Shown piece by piece: positions 1-11,200 of a stretch of 25,470 bases of DNA. How positions within the stretch are numbered: the stretch's first letter is position 1; each line of letters starts with the position of its first letter. A program made the position numbers and the translations under genes. The stretch is from Silene noctiflora. Taxonomy: Eukaryota > Streptophyta > Magnoliopsida > Caryophyllales > Caryophyllaceae. The stretch lies in assembly GCA_009801015.1 (NCBI GenBank), contig VHZZ01000103.1, forward strand, positions 258,601 to 284,070, written 5' to 3'. Under the pieces are notes generated by a model. The model saw only the letters and a list, made by a program, of their open reading frames with translations, was not told the DNA's origin and searched no databases.

Positions 1-778
<778 letters not shown>

Positions 779-1140
779 GTATTACTCCGTATAAAACTTT
801 TTTTTGTGCCCGTGAAAACTTCATATACTTATATTATATATGGCGTTTTATGTACTGCACAGAGGATAGAAATACAATCGCAATTCGAGTAAAACACTTG
901 CAAGTTTAAATATTCCATCCCCATACAAGTATAAGTTGTTTTTCTTTATACGGGCCAATTTTGGTCTCAAGTAATAAGATCAGATTTTGTAACCAGTTTA
1001 TGGGTATATACGACTATTATTGAAAAATAAGTTATCGTAGATGTAACATTGTCTCTACCATTATAGTTATATTTAACCATAAAATGGTCACATATGTTTG
1101 TCTGAAACTTGAGACGAAAAGTAACCGTTTGAAACAAGAA
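779..1140. other. AT-rich spacer, no gene seen
   Basis: No third deaminase exon, no long reading frame and no clear element ends are visible here. It lies between the deaminase fragment and the Helitron starting at 1141. Confidence 0.6.
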
Positions 1141-1656
1141 TCTCCATTACTACTAAGAGAATAAAAATTCAATCTTTAAAGAAATAGGTAAAACTTTCAA
1201 TCTTTAAACTATTATTACCATTATAGTTTTCCCTCCAAATGCTTTTATCTAAATAAAGAAACAAGTAAAACTTTCAATCTTTAAACTATTATCTCTTCAT
1301 TAAAATATAATCTTATAATTAAAACTTTAATCTTATAATTAAATTCAAAATTATGATTTTTTTTATCAAAATAAAATAAAATTGATGTTAAAGTATAAAC
1401 TATAAGTTGGTAAATTTTTCATGCAATAATTATAACTTTGGAGAATAACTTGACACATACTTACCATTAATTTTGTGACAAAAAAATTTCATTAAAATAA
1501 TTGGAGAAAATTTATAAAATGAAATAATCCTTAATTTATGGTAAGAAAAATATATATTTCATAAAAATACACCTTTCATAACTTTAGTTTTTCATTATAA
1601 ATAACACCCTAAAAAATAAAACTCTATATATACCACGCATTGCGCGTCTATACTAG
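1141..1656 (+). mobile_element. Non-autonomous Helitron, 516 bp
   Basis: The element starts TCTCCATTACTACTAAGAGA directly after an A (1140). It ends with a small hairpin (ACGC-ATTGC-GCGT, about 1634-1646), a short spacer and CTAG (1653-1656), directly followed by T (1657). TC start, hairpin plus CTRR end and insertion between A and T are the Helitron hallmarks. The start is shared with two related elements at 7118-7652 and 12354-12854 (reverse orientation), which carry CTCTTAGTAGTAAGG at the matching end. There is no Rep/helicase coding capacity, so it would depend on a partner in trans. Confidence 0.75.
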
Positions 1657-1959
1657 TTTGAGTAGTAAGTATTGTTGTGCCAGGGCTAGTAGACGTTTGA
1701 GTGTGTCTAATTCTAGTACCGCATTGTCCTGCTGAAGTTTTGGTCCATTCCTTATCGTAAATTCTAGTTCCGCCTTTAACATTAACATATATCAAGTTAA
1801 ATTCATTTTTTCATTCCAGCTTCATACTCCGTATTATCTTATCATCAAACTCCAATTGTAAGTCGCACAAGTAAAAAATGAGACGGTTTTACATTTTAAG
1901 AAAAACAAATAGTAGATGGTACTAATAGGTCAAAAATATGTTTTACGTTAGTAAGTAAA
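1657..1959. other. Intergenic; one short open minus-strand frame
   Basis: No recognised gene. On the minus strand an ATG near 1793 opens a stop-free frame of about 45 codons running to the Helitron end at 1656. It is Leu/Glu/Gln-rich and gives no family match from memory. It may be chance. Confidence 0.4.
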
Positions 1960-2118
1960 GCCCTGTTCTTTTAAGTTCTTATTCAGCTCTGCTCAACTTA
2001 TTTCAAGTCTATTTATCTCAACAAATTTTAATTCAGTTCAACTCACTTCAGCTCAACTTAGTTCAATTTAGCTAAATTCAATTCAGTTCAGCTTTATTCA
2101 GTCTAAAAGAACATGACC
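1960..2118. mobile_element. Short MITE-like foldback element
   Basis: Imperfect terminal inverted repeats flank the stretch: GCCCTGTTCTTTT at the left and AAAAGAACATGACC at the right. The inside is a degenerate tandem array of TTCAGCTCAACTTA-like words that can fold back. A related foldback lies at 12998-13128. The superfamily is not assigned because no clean target duplication is seen. Confidence 0.55.
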
Positions 2119-2362
2119 TAAAAGCATGTTGTGGAAACATCTCACCTACGAAACAATTTGCATAGATTTGCCAAAAAGGTTCGACTATTGTAGATACGGT
2201 TATTTATTTATCTAACTAACAAAAACAATTTGCATATTTAGTAGGTTGAGATACTTAGATGTGGCCCAATTAATAATGGATAAGCCCATTCCTTAGAAAC
2301 ATAAAATTATCTTCTAATCCAAGTATATATCTATGTTTACCTTTTTTTAAAGAAAAAAACTA

Positions 2363-2712
2363 CTCCCTCGTATTCAGCCTAATATATCTCTTTCTTTAAT
2401 ACTTCCTCCGTTCCATTTGATTCTTTACGTTTTTTTTGTACACATATGTCAATACACGTTTTCTTCTGTCCGTATCTTTAGTTACATGTTACTAAAAATT
2501 ATAAAAGTTTGATATTTCATAATCCACTCAGTGAGACGATTTAAACAAGATCTCACGGGACTATCTTTTATGGTATATATTAGAAGTTGCATTGAAGATT
2601 CTCCTTACTAGTGAAGAGTGCCGAAAAAAGCAAACGTAAAGAAACAAATGGAACGGAGGAAGTATATGTGAGGAGTATTATAATGACAGGGGAACACTAA
2701 GCTGGATAGGAG
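2363..2712. mobile_element. Outer Stowaway-like MITE, interrupted by another Stowaway
   Basis: The left end is TA-CTCCCTCGTATTCAGCC (TA at 2361-2362). The right end is AAGCTGGATAGGAG-TA (TA at 2713-2714), an imperfect inverted repeat of the left. The inner element at 2402-2662 sits inside. Without it, the outer element would be only about 90 bp, so the outer call is less secure than the inner one. Confidence 0.45.
2402..2662. mobile_element. Stowaway MITE (Tc1/mariner type), 261 bp
   Basis: Strong terminal inverted repeats: CTTCCTCCGTTCCATTTG at the left, CAAATGGAACGGAGGAAG at the right. Both sides are flanked by TA (2400-2401 and 2663-2664), the Stowaway target duplication. The repeats extend inward (TTCTTTACGTTT against AAACGTAAAGAAA). 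No coding capacity. Confidence 0.85.
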
Positions 2713-2765
2713 TATGATATTGGAATTTGTGAGAGGAAACTTTTATTTCATTACATATGAGTACA

Positions 2766-3347
2766 CGCGAAAGTGGCGAGTAGACCCCATAACTTTGAAC
2801 AATGGTGAGATTAAGCTCCATAAGTTTCAAATATAGTGATTATTATGCCCCATAACTTTGAGTTAAAGTGAAACTGAATCCAAAATTTTAATTTCGAACC
2901 AAAATTGCACCAAAAAATCAATTTCATTCATTTATACAATTTATCTATACAATAAAAATAGTCATATAAATGTATGAAATTTATTATACATTTTGGGAAA
3001 AAATAATATCTACTCCGTAAATGAATTACATTAAATTTAGAATTTATAAAGTAATTTCATATGTATATCAATTATATTAAAACTAGTGAAAATATTTAAA
3101 ATATTAAATATAAAAACTATGTTAAATAATAAATTATTTAAATACTTTTAAAATATTAAAAATTATTTAATGTACAATGAATATAATAAATATAAAATTA
3201 TTTAACGATATATTTATGTTCAAATTAAAAACGGGGCTAGATTTCATTTTTTGTCAAAATTACGGGACCTAATTACTACATTTGTAACTTAATGAGCTTA
3301 ATCTCACAATTGCTCAAAATTATGGGGGCTAATCACCACTTTCGCGC
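2766..3347. mobile_element. Mutator-like MITE with long TIRs and 9-bp target duplication, 582 bp
   Basis: ATGAGTACA flanks the element on both sides (2757-2765 and 3348-3356), an exact 9-bp duplication typical of Mutator-like elements. The inverted repeats begin (C/G)GCGAAAGTGG and run for about 80 bp, including the words GAGATTAAGCT and ATAACTTTGA and their complements at the right. The interior is very AT-rich and non-coding. Confidence 0.8.
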
Positions 3348-3356
3348 ATGAGTACA

Positions 3357-3770
3357 ACCTTTGAGAAAAAAATGCGATTTAATTAGAAAAAACATAAATT
3401 ATTATTTACAACGGTTATATACGAGAATAACTTGCAATGAGATTGTATAAAACAATTCAAACCAATATTTTTTTGGAGGTGACGGTGCATATGTACTATT
3501 TTTATAAGACTAATTGATGAAATAAAACAATCGAAGAAACGACAATGAGCGTATTTGGTATGATAAGTAAACGATAATTAACCAAACATTTTTCGTAAAC
3601 AATGAAAATATACATTTGCATTGATCAATTCCGTCATTTCCATTTGATTAAACGTACATTAATTATTAAAAAATGCAGTTGAAATGAATACAATTTTGCT
3701 TGTAAAAACATGTAAAAATGATGCACTGTAATTAATTAGAAATAAATCAATAATTGCAATTTAGAACAAT
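3357..3770. other. Intergenic, downstream of the RNase gene
   Basis: AT-rich, no reading frame of note. It is the probable 3' flank and UTR of the minus-strand RNase gene ending at 3771; no canonical AATAAA was seen close to the stop. Confidence 0.5.
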
Positions 3771-5501
3771 TTAGAATGAAGGAAACTCAATGGTAGAAGG
3801 ACAATTATTAGGAGGAAAAACAGGACATTCAATAAGACTCGACCCGGATTTATCGACGCAAAAATAGATTTGGTATAGTTGGCTGTTACGTCCGGTGTCT
3901 GTGTTACATTCTATTGCTGGTGTTAACCCGGTCGCTTTACTGATTACGTCTTTAATATCACTTGTCGAATACATTCCTCCATCCGGTTTGATTCCTATTC
4001 GATTCAACATAAAATCAATTAGTCTCATACGAGTATGATACAACATTATCGTAAACTGGTCTTATTTGAGTATTTGTGTTTGGTTAATGAGTTGTAAGGT
4101 TACCTGCATTGGTAAGTGCTTGGAGAAGGTTAAGTCGGGTTTGGAGGTTAAGAGCGGATTGGAAGTAGGAATGCTGGTCGAGATTAGACTCGCAGCAAGT
4201 ACCGTGTTTTACCCATTCGTGAGTCCAAAAGGTTATTCCGTCGTTGCTTGGACAAGCCAATGTTGGCCATTTTGCTTGCATTGCACCCATTAGATCTTTT
4301 ATCTACATCGAGTTTTCATTCATTACCGATATTAGCACCAGGGTCTAATTTAGCCTCTTTTTACTAGGGCTATAGCCATAGATGAATGTCAAATATATTT
4401 AACCGCATTGATTATTCAGTATTACTGAATAGCACAGATGGTAAATTATGTGTACAACTAGTCAAACAGCCAGCTTCAATTTCCACAGATGCATTTTTTT
4501 CCCCTCAAACTCCATTTCATGAGATAATATTTTACTATGGTATAATATATACTTATATCAAGTAATTATTGAGTGTTATATTATTATCGTTATAAAATAT
4601 TTGATTGATGAAAAGAATGTATACGACTGAAATAAAAACATCTTCTTTTTCTTAATCTATAATATTTGTTTATCTTAATATGCTAGATTTTTTAACGTAT
4701 TACTCATGCAAGATTATTTAAAATACGTACAACCTATCTCGATAGAAAGTTATGTCAATAAATTTACTTTTATTTAGCTTAAAAATTGGACAAAATACAC
4801 AAAAAACTTTTACTTTTCAAGTGTTGAAGAACCCGAAAATCCATACATGGATTTACGAGCAACAGTTTGAATTTTTTTTATACCAATAAGTTTTAATAGT
4901 CTATAAATCTTGCCCTAGATAGATTTCATTTCTGGTTGCACCCCTGTTTAACACGAGTATCTTGTATAATCTTTTCGCAATTTAAATTTTCAAAGAAGAC
5001 GCTCTTACCCAATGTATAACCAATTAACCACCAGTTATGAAACATAAAGGGAATGTTTTGTCTGATAATTCTATGTGTGAAACCGCTTCTCGGAAGAGTA
5101 ACTGAGTATATCGTTAAAAGATACCTGAGTTTGATCGAAAGGGGTGTTCGAGTCACAATTGGAAGGGTAAGTTCCGTCATTGAAATTAGGCCAAAGTCCA
5201 TGAATACCAAAATCTGCATTCGGTTTTCCAGTACTTGGGTAACAACAACTCTTTCTTGTGTCACAGTATGCTCCCGGCCACTGCATTCATCAACATTAAT
5301 AACCGAGACAAAAAAGTTGGATAAATACTTTCATCTTTTAAGTCATTTTCATGTGTTTATTCAATCGTAAAAAAAAAAATACAATAAATTATTTCGAGGT
5401 ATAACCTGTTGCACAAAGTAGAAGAAATCAAAATCTCGCGAAAATGCATGAAGAAAACAAGACAACAATTGCACCAAAAAAATAGAATAAAATGTATTCA
5501 T
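3771..5501 (-). CDS. S-like RNase T2 (extracellular or vacuolar ribonuclease), four exons
   Basis: It cleaves single-stranded RNA through a 2',3'-cyclic phosphate. I read four exons: 5501-5406, 5280-5125, 4302-4104 and 3994-3771. They total 675 nt (224 aa), all joins in frame and GT-AG. Residues 1-21 are a hydrophobic signal peptide, followed by RDFDFFYFVQQWPGAYCDT. Active-site box I is FGIHGLWP (His59). Box II is HEWVKHGTC (His112, Glu113, His117), so all catalytic residues are present. Val115 replaces the Glu common at that variable position. Cysteines fit the plant class, and the C-terminus ends IEFPSF. Length matches the phosphate-starvation/wound S-like enzymes (tomato LE and Arabidopsis RNS1 type, about 230 aa). 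Introns are 125, 822 and 109 bp. It appears intact. The S-RNase self-incompatibility role is less likely because the sequence follows the S-like consensus. Confidence 0.93.
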
Positions 5502-5532
5502 TTTTTCTTCTGTTTTTTTATACTATTTCACA

Positions 5533-5544
5533 GAATTTATATAG
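5533..5544 (-). promoter_or_regulatory. Probable TATA box of the RNase gene
   Basis: On the minus strand CTATATAAATTC lies about 32-43 bases upstream of the start codon (5501-5499). It would imply a very short 5' leader. Position and sequence fit a plant TATA box; function is inferred. Confidence 0.5.
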
Positions 5545-5885
5545 GGAGGAAATAAGGAAGTTATTAATGACGAATTATTAACCAAGTTATTTGTCCTATA
5601 CATGTACACTTGATATTACTCCGTATAAATGGGAAAATACAGAGTATACTGTATATACATACGTATTAAATTAAGGTGTGAAATGGTGGACGATGGACCG
5701 GTAGAGTTTGCATGGGAGAAAGGGCTAGTTGTTGATTCAACTAATCTGACGAATAAGCAACCAAGTTGAGGTTAAACCCCATGCATTGGATTAAGAACAC
5801 AAGTGTAGCCCAAGTGGACGTGGTCATCTTCGGTGTCGAATTTTACGCGAGCCTCTTTAATCAAAACCCGCATTTAATTATCTCT

Positions 5886-5928
5886 ATTTGAAACACGATT
5901 ATAAAACTATTTTAATCGTGTTTCAAAT
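5886..5928. repeat. Perfect 16-bp inverted repeat with 11-base loop
   Basis: ATTTGAAACACGATTA (5886-5901) is the exact complement of TAATCGTGTTTCAAAT (5913-5928). Flanking bases extend the pairing imperfectly. It lies in the upstream region of the RNase gene. It may be a small foldback element or hairpin; no target duplication is obvious. Confidence 0.75.
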
Positions 5929-5979
5929 GAGATTACTATACAATGTCAAATAATTATGCACTAATCACAATAATAGTTA

Positions 5980-6572
5980 CTCCCTCCTACTCGGAATAAC
6001 TGTCCCATTTGGACAATGGCACGAAAATTAAGGAATGAAGTTAAATAATGAAATGTATTGTATAGGGGTAAGAATATAGGTGGGGTCGTGAGTTAATAAG
6101 ATGGGTTAATGGTGGGTTGAGTAGTAAGAGCATCCGCAAAGGATAAAAATAACCTCCCCATTTGCCTTCTCTTTCCTCAAACGGGCAACCACGTTGTTGC
6201 ACCAACCTTCCCATATTTTGGGGCTCCAATGTTTTTAGAGAAGGTCCCCAAAGAAAACTAAAAGCAATTTGTGTTAGTTTTGGGGAGGTTCCCAAATTTT
6301 TGTGTGTGAATTGGGGAACCTCATTGTTGCATAGATATAGTTATGAAATGGAAAGGGTAAATGGAAAAGTGAGTGGAAAATGAGGTGGACGAATAATAAA
6401 AAGAAAGAGAAAATATGGGGAGCCTCACCTTTGCGGATGCTCTAATATGTGTAATGTAACAAGGGTAGCATGGTAATTTCAGAACAAAAAAACATTACCA
6501 AAAATAAACAATGGGACATTATTGTGAATAGGCGGAAATGGACAATGGGACATTATTAAGAATAGGATGGAG
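5980..6572. mobile_element. Stowaway-like MITE carrying a nested Tourist element
   Basis: Left end TA-CTCCCTCCTACTCGGAATAA (TA at 5978-5979) and right end GAATAGGATGGAG-TA (TA at 6573-6574) are imperfect inverted repeats. Inner words GTCCCATTTGGACAATGG and GGACAATGGGAC also pair. The element would be about 275 bp without the 315-bp insertion at 6128-6442. Confidence 0.7.
6128..6442. mobile_element. Tourist-like MITE (PIF/Harbinger type), 315 bp
   Basis: Terminal inverted repeats are GAGCATCCGCAAAGG and CCTTTGCGGATGCTC, exactly complementary. TAA flanks both sides (6125-6127 and 6443-6445), the 3-bp target duplication of PIF/Harbinger elements. It is inserted inside the Stowaway-like element 5980-6572, so it is younger. 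Open frames here are non-specific. Confidence 0.8.
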
Positions 6573-6597
6573 TATGTACTAGCACTATACAATAGTA

Positions 6598-6735
6598 CAA
6601 TAACAACAACAACAACAACATAACCCTAGTGTCTCAATGTCTCCCGCAAATTGCGGGGTAAAGAGGGGATCGGATGTACGCAGCTTTACCCTTGTGTTAG
6701 CAACACAAATAGGCTGTTTTTGAATGACCCAATAT
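6598..6735 (-). mobile_element. SINE 3' portion (Au-like), reverse orientation
   Basis: On the minus strand the sequence reads GGTCATTCAAAAACAGCC, then TGTGTTGCTAACACAAGGG, CTGCGTACATCCGATCCC and TTACCCCGC, and ends in a TTG-rich tail (TTGTTGTTGTTGTTATTG). These blocks are typical of the widespread plant Au-type SINE 3' region. A tRNA-like 5' head with A and B boxes is not evident, so the copy is probably 5' truncated or divergent. Confidence 0.65.
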
Positions 6736-7117
6736 GAAAATTGCGTCAAGAACTGCATCGAAGGACCGCTACTTCACAAAAGAAAGAAGCGCAACCACTT
6801 TAGCGAGTCATTTTGATTTATTCCATTATAATCCATAACCAAAGAGTAACGAGTCTTTGACTCCATTGGAAATATGAAAACCTCTCGGAAAGAGGTATGA
6901 AGTAACTGTCTTTCTTTTTTCTTTAAATAGTTAATTTGTATTAAATGTGTTCAATGTTAGGTGAAACGATCGATCTCACAGGATGTAGCCCAACTGTTTG
7001 ATAATTGATGGCATAATATTCAATTAGTGTGAATTCAATACTTTGTTTAAAGACATGTTGAACTGAAATAAGGACATGGCTTAATGCCTTAATCAATGTT
7101 TAATGACACAATATAAA
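6736..7117. other. Intergenic, no gene seen
   Basis: Contains no long frame. It may include the divergent 5' part of the reverse SINE and lies between it and the Helitron ending at 7118. Confidence 0.5.
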
Positions 7118-7652
7118 CTACTATAAATCCCGCGCATAAATGCGCGGTATTTCTAGAGTCTTTATTTTTTAGTTTATTACTTATTCAATCCAAATTTATA
7201 CCTTAAAATTTTCATATTTCACCTTATTGTATTTTGATATGGAAAAAAAAAAAAAAAACTGTAAAAATAATAAAAAAAATTGAGTATGTCATGATATTTT
7301 TTTTTATGACAAAGTTAATGATTTCAATTTATAACTTTTCTAAAAAGTAACTTAATAAAGTTTTTTCACGAAACTAATAATATTAGTTTATTTTATTGTT
7401 TTATACAGTGTAAGTATGTATCAAGTCATTTCTAAGTAAAATTAGCAATTTTGTATTTTATAATTTTATACCCCTTTTATTTTATTTTTTTGATTAAAAC
7501 ATTTTAATTATAATTTAGAATTTAATGAAAAAATCATACTTTAAAAAAAGATAATAGTTTAATGGGAAAATCACATTTCTTTCCTTATATAAGTAGATGA
7601 GGTTTGGAGGGAAAACTTTTGAGAATTTTTATTCTCTTAGTAGTAAGGGGGA
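7118..7652 (-). mobile_element. Non-autonomous Helitron, about 535 bp, reverse orientation
   Basis: On the minus strand it begins A|TCCCCCTTACTACTAAGAG (start at 7652) and ends in a strong hairpin: 7-bp stem CCGCGCA/TGCGCGG at 7130-7147. After the hairpin the expected CTAG reads GTAG (CTAC on the plus strand, 7118-7121), a one-base change. It shares the TTACTACTAAGAG start with the element at 1141-1656 and the overall layout with the one at 12354-12854. AT-rich and non-coding. Confidence 0.65.
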
Positions 7653-8218
7653 TTAACCTAATGATTATACGCAAGTTATTTTAATGTAAATTAAACTCTC
7701 TCGATACATATAAAAAAAAATTTCTCCTCAAAATTATATGGAGTAAAATCAATGGCTAAACTAAACGAAAGTTAAAACCAAACTCGTTCAATAAACCAAC
7801 CCTAAAAGTACAAAGAGTCGTCAGGCCAAGTAAAACATCAATGTTTCGGCTACTTGCTCTAGCCTAAAAATTTCAACAAACTTATCTATCCAAACCCGCT
7901 AGCTCCATATCCACGAACCAAAATGTTTTGATAAACCGTGTCCAAACCCGCATTTAATCAGCTCGAGCCGGACTTTTGGTAGGACTAGGGAGTAACTGAA
8001 GTACTCGCCTTTTGGTCGTTCATCGGCGATCTCAAAAAAGCAGATCGGAAATTCCAAAAAGGAGAGAGATAGTGCGAAAGAAAGCGTATCCCAAGTCTTA
8101 TTCATCTTCTCTCTCCTCACGAACCCTAATTTTTCCCCCAATTTTCTCCTCTCCACTAATTTCCCCCAATTCTTCCCTAATTAATGCATTTCCCTAATCC
8201 CTTCATCTTCCCTCTTTG
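7653..8218 (+). other. Upstream region and 5' leader of the apyrase gene
   Basis: The 230 bases before the start codon become C/T-rich (CTTCTCTCTCCTC and TTCCCCC runs), typical of a plant 5' leader. No certain TATA box was chosen. No other gene is supported. Confidence 0.45.
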
Positions 8219-11200
8219 ATGCGTCGCCCAAACGCCCGTCCTCCCAAACCCGAAACCGAAACCGAAAACGAAAACGAACCTGACCCGGATCATCCCAAAA
8301 TGCAACCAATTTCAATCAAATCTCTTCAATTTCCCAAACAAAACCCTAATTCTCGATCCAAAACCCTAAAACCCAACTCAAGATCCAACCTATTACCCTT
8401 AATTTTATTCTTTTTTTCATTTTCGATTGTTTTATACCTAATTGTTACATTTTCGCGCCAAAAATTGATCGCGAATCGCGAAAAGTATCGCGTGATCATC
8501 GACGGCGGGAGTACAGGCACGCGCGCGCACGTGTTTAAGTATAGTGTGGATGATACGGGTTTGACCCGGTTTGATTTTGGGGAGAATGGGCATTGGTCGA
8601 TTCGAGTTAGTCCCGGGTTGTCGGGGTTTGAGAGTGACCCGAGGAAGGCGGGTGATTCACTTATTGAGATCATTGAGTTTGCGAAGGTTCGGGTTCCGAA
8701 GGTGGCCTGGGGGGAGACTGAGGTGAGGTTGATGGCTACTGCTGGATTGAGGTTGGTTGGTGAGGAAATTAGGGAATTGATATTGGAGGATTGCAGGAAA
8801 GTGCTTCGGGTTTCCGGGTTTAAGTTTCACGATGATTGGGCATCTGTGATCACAGGTATATGGCAATGTAGCTGGTTGTCATGATTGTTTTGTTGTTAAT
8901 TTGTTCGCATTTTCGTGATTTGAGTTCCGTTTGTGTTATGCCCATGAATTTGAGTGCATTGTTATGTTGTATCTGAATTGAACACGGTTTGTTTATTGTC
9001 GAATCTACTTCGATTCAGTTTAAAGCAGTGTAATCAGTTTGATTCATGTAGCTAAGAACTTTTAGCTGTAGTATCGGTATATACTGATGTAGTTAATTAG
9101 AAAGGTTAAGGTATGCTTTCATGTATTTGTGTGTATTCAAAATATAGGATGCGGAATGTTTCTGTTACTGCTTGTCAGCTCCTTATAGTTATATCGTGAT
9201 TTGTGTAGGCGCTGATGAAGGTTTGTATGCTTGGGTTGTGGCAAATTATGCTTTCGGCACTCTTGGAGGTGACCCTAAATTAACAGCTGGGATTATTGAA
9301 CTTGGTGGAGCCTCTGCTCAGGTATTATTGTCCATACTATTCTGAAAATCACGTGAGTTCCATGTCAAGGTTATGTGCTTTGGAGCTTGATTTTCGATGT
9401 TGTGTTTTTATACCATTATCGCTTGCAGGTAACATTTGTTTCAAGTGAGCCAGTACCCTCGGAGTTCTCCCATACTCTTGAATATGGGAATTCAACTTAC
9501 AATCTCTATAGCAATAGCTTGCTCCACTTTGGTCAGGTACTGTTTTATCTAGTAGCGTCCTTTAACTTGTTGTCGTTACTTTTTGAAGAGCTTCTAGAGG
9601 TACTGCAAACGTCGCTTTATTAAGATTGGTGCATATTGAAAATTTAAAAGAATCAGCCTTATTGAGCAGGAGTGTTGTATTAGGAAGCAAAATGTTTTTA
9701 TGAATCGTCTGATCTGGCTCTTCAATTTTGCAAATTCAGTATCTTTCACCATCTTTGTGTCCCTTGTGTATGATCCTATTTGGCATGAGTTTTGGCCTGT
9801 ATATTTGACGACTTCTCTCTTGTCCCAGAATGTAGCTTTTGCTTCCATGAAGGACTTGCTCGTTTCAACCAGCCCAAAACTGTGTAAGTCCATTTTACTC
9901 ATGTTTTCTACTTTCAGGTGCTTTTTTAGCCATTTAGTGCAATTTGCAACCTCTCATTTCGCTTTTATTTATGCTACAAATGAAAACCAATATTTGTTTG
10001 ATGCCTTATCGATCACTTGATCATAGTTGAATGAGAGTAGCAAATCCTTTTTGTGAATTGTCTATTTGTCTCCATACAATCAAAATAGTGCAGTTGGAGC
10101 TGCATCTATGTAAAATGTTGACTGTGTGGATGAATCATCCATCACATGCTCTCCATAGTTCTCTATTGCCTTTTTTTTTCGAACATTTGGATTTTTCTAC
10201 TAAGCTGCTTATGATACAAATAGAAATATACAGCCTTTTCTTTTCCCCACCTTTTCGTTTGTTTAGACTGACAGTTCTTACTTTCCTTTTTTACTTTTGT
10301 GAAGCCATGGAATCTTCTACCAAGGAATTGACTATAGATCCTTGCACCCCCAAGGGATATGCTCAAAATGTTAACTCAATTGGCTTGGCTCCTAGTTCTT
10401 TATCTCAAAAATATTCATCTGCATTCCATGCTACCGGTAACTTCTCGGAATGTAAAGCTGCTGCCTTGACGCTGTTACAAAGAGGCAAAGGTTGTAAATT
10501 AGTCATATATTTGAACTTGTTTTACTGATGAATATGCCTTAACTAAGCCGGAATTCATTCCAGAGGGTTGTGTGTATCAGCACTGCAGCTTGGGAGCTAC
10601 ATTCATGCCTAAGATTCAAGGAAGATTTTTGGCCACTGAAAATTTCTTTCACACGTCAAAGGTTTGGAATTCTGTCTGTCATGATAAAAAATGATTTGAG
10701 ATTGTGAAATCTCATGATGTCAGACTTACGTACTCCCATTTTTGTTTAGTTCTTCGGCCTGACCCCAAAGTCACTTCTTTCTGATCTGATGATGGCTGGT
10801 CAACAATTTTGTGAAGATGATTGGGCAAATATTAGAAAAAAACACCCTTCACATGAAGAGGAAGATCTTCTAAATTATTGTTTTTCTTCGGCTTACATTG
10901 TTGCCCTTCTACATGATAGCCTTGGCATTGCCTTGGACGATGAAAGGTAATACGCTGTTATCGTAATTGCTTATGTTGTTTGGATTTACCTTCCTTTCCC
11001 TTCAATCCCAATAAAACGTCTGTTTATTTCTGGCTTGGCATTGTTTGGAAAGTGGTACGTATGTATCAGGAATGTTCCAACATTGATGCTTCAAGGAAAC
11101 CGCATTTCAAATCATTACCTGTGAACCTTATTTTCAGCCAGAAACAAACTTTTTAAGCAAAATTCTGTGAAAATCGACCCTAATATTTACTCTAATGTTG

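Noticed and set aside
1595..1795. Minus frame of 66 codons spanning the Helitron end
   Set aside because: It continues through the Helitron 3' hairpin into element sequence, so it is not a genuine gene.
4066..4293. Plus-strand 75-codon frame over the RNase gene
   Set aside because: It lies opposite RNase exon 3, whose minus-strand product has the catalytic HEWVKHGTC box; the plus frame is a shadow.
4926..5264. Minus-strand 112-codon frame
   Set aside because: It overlaps RNase exon 2 in another frame and matches no family; exon 2 in the correct frame carries FGIHGLWP.
6041..6383. Plus and minus frames of 73-84 codons
   Set aside because: They run across MITE borders (Tourist and Stowaway) and are non-coding element sequence.
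8326..8673. Minus-strand 115-codon frame
   Set aside because: It is antisense to apyrase exon 1, which has the conserved nucleotide-binding motif on the plus strand.
9594..9902. Minus-strand 102-codon frame in apyrase intron 3
   Set aside because: No family features; it overlaps exon 4 on the opposite strand.
10031..10304. Plus frame running into apyrase exon 5 from upstream
   Set aside because: The part before 10305 is intron: it is pyrimidine-rich with a normal acceptor, and only the sequence after it matches the apyrase family.
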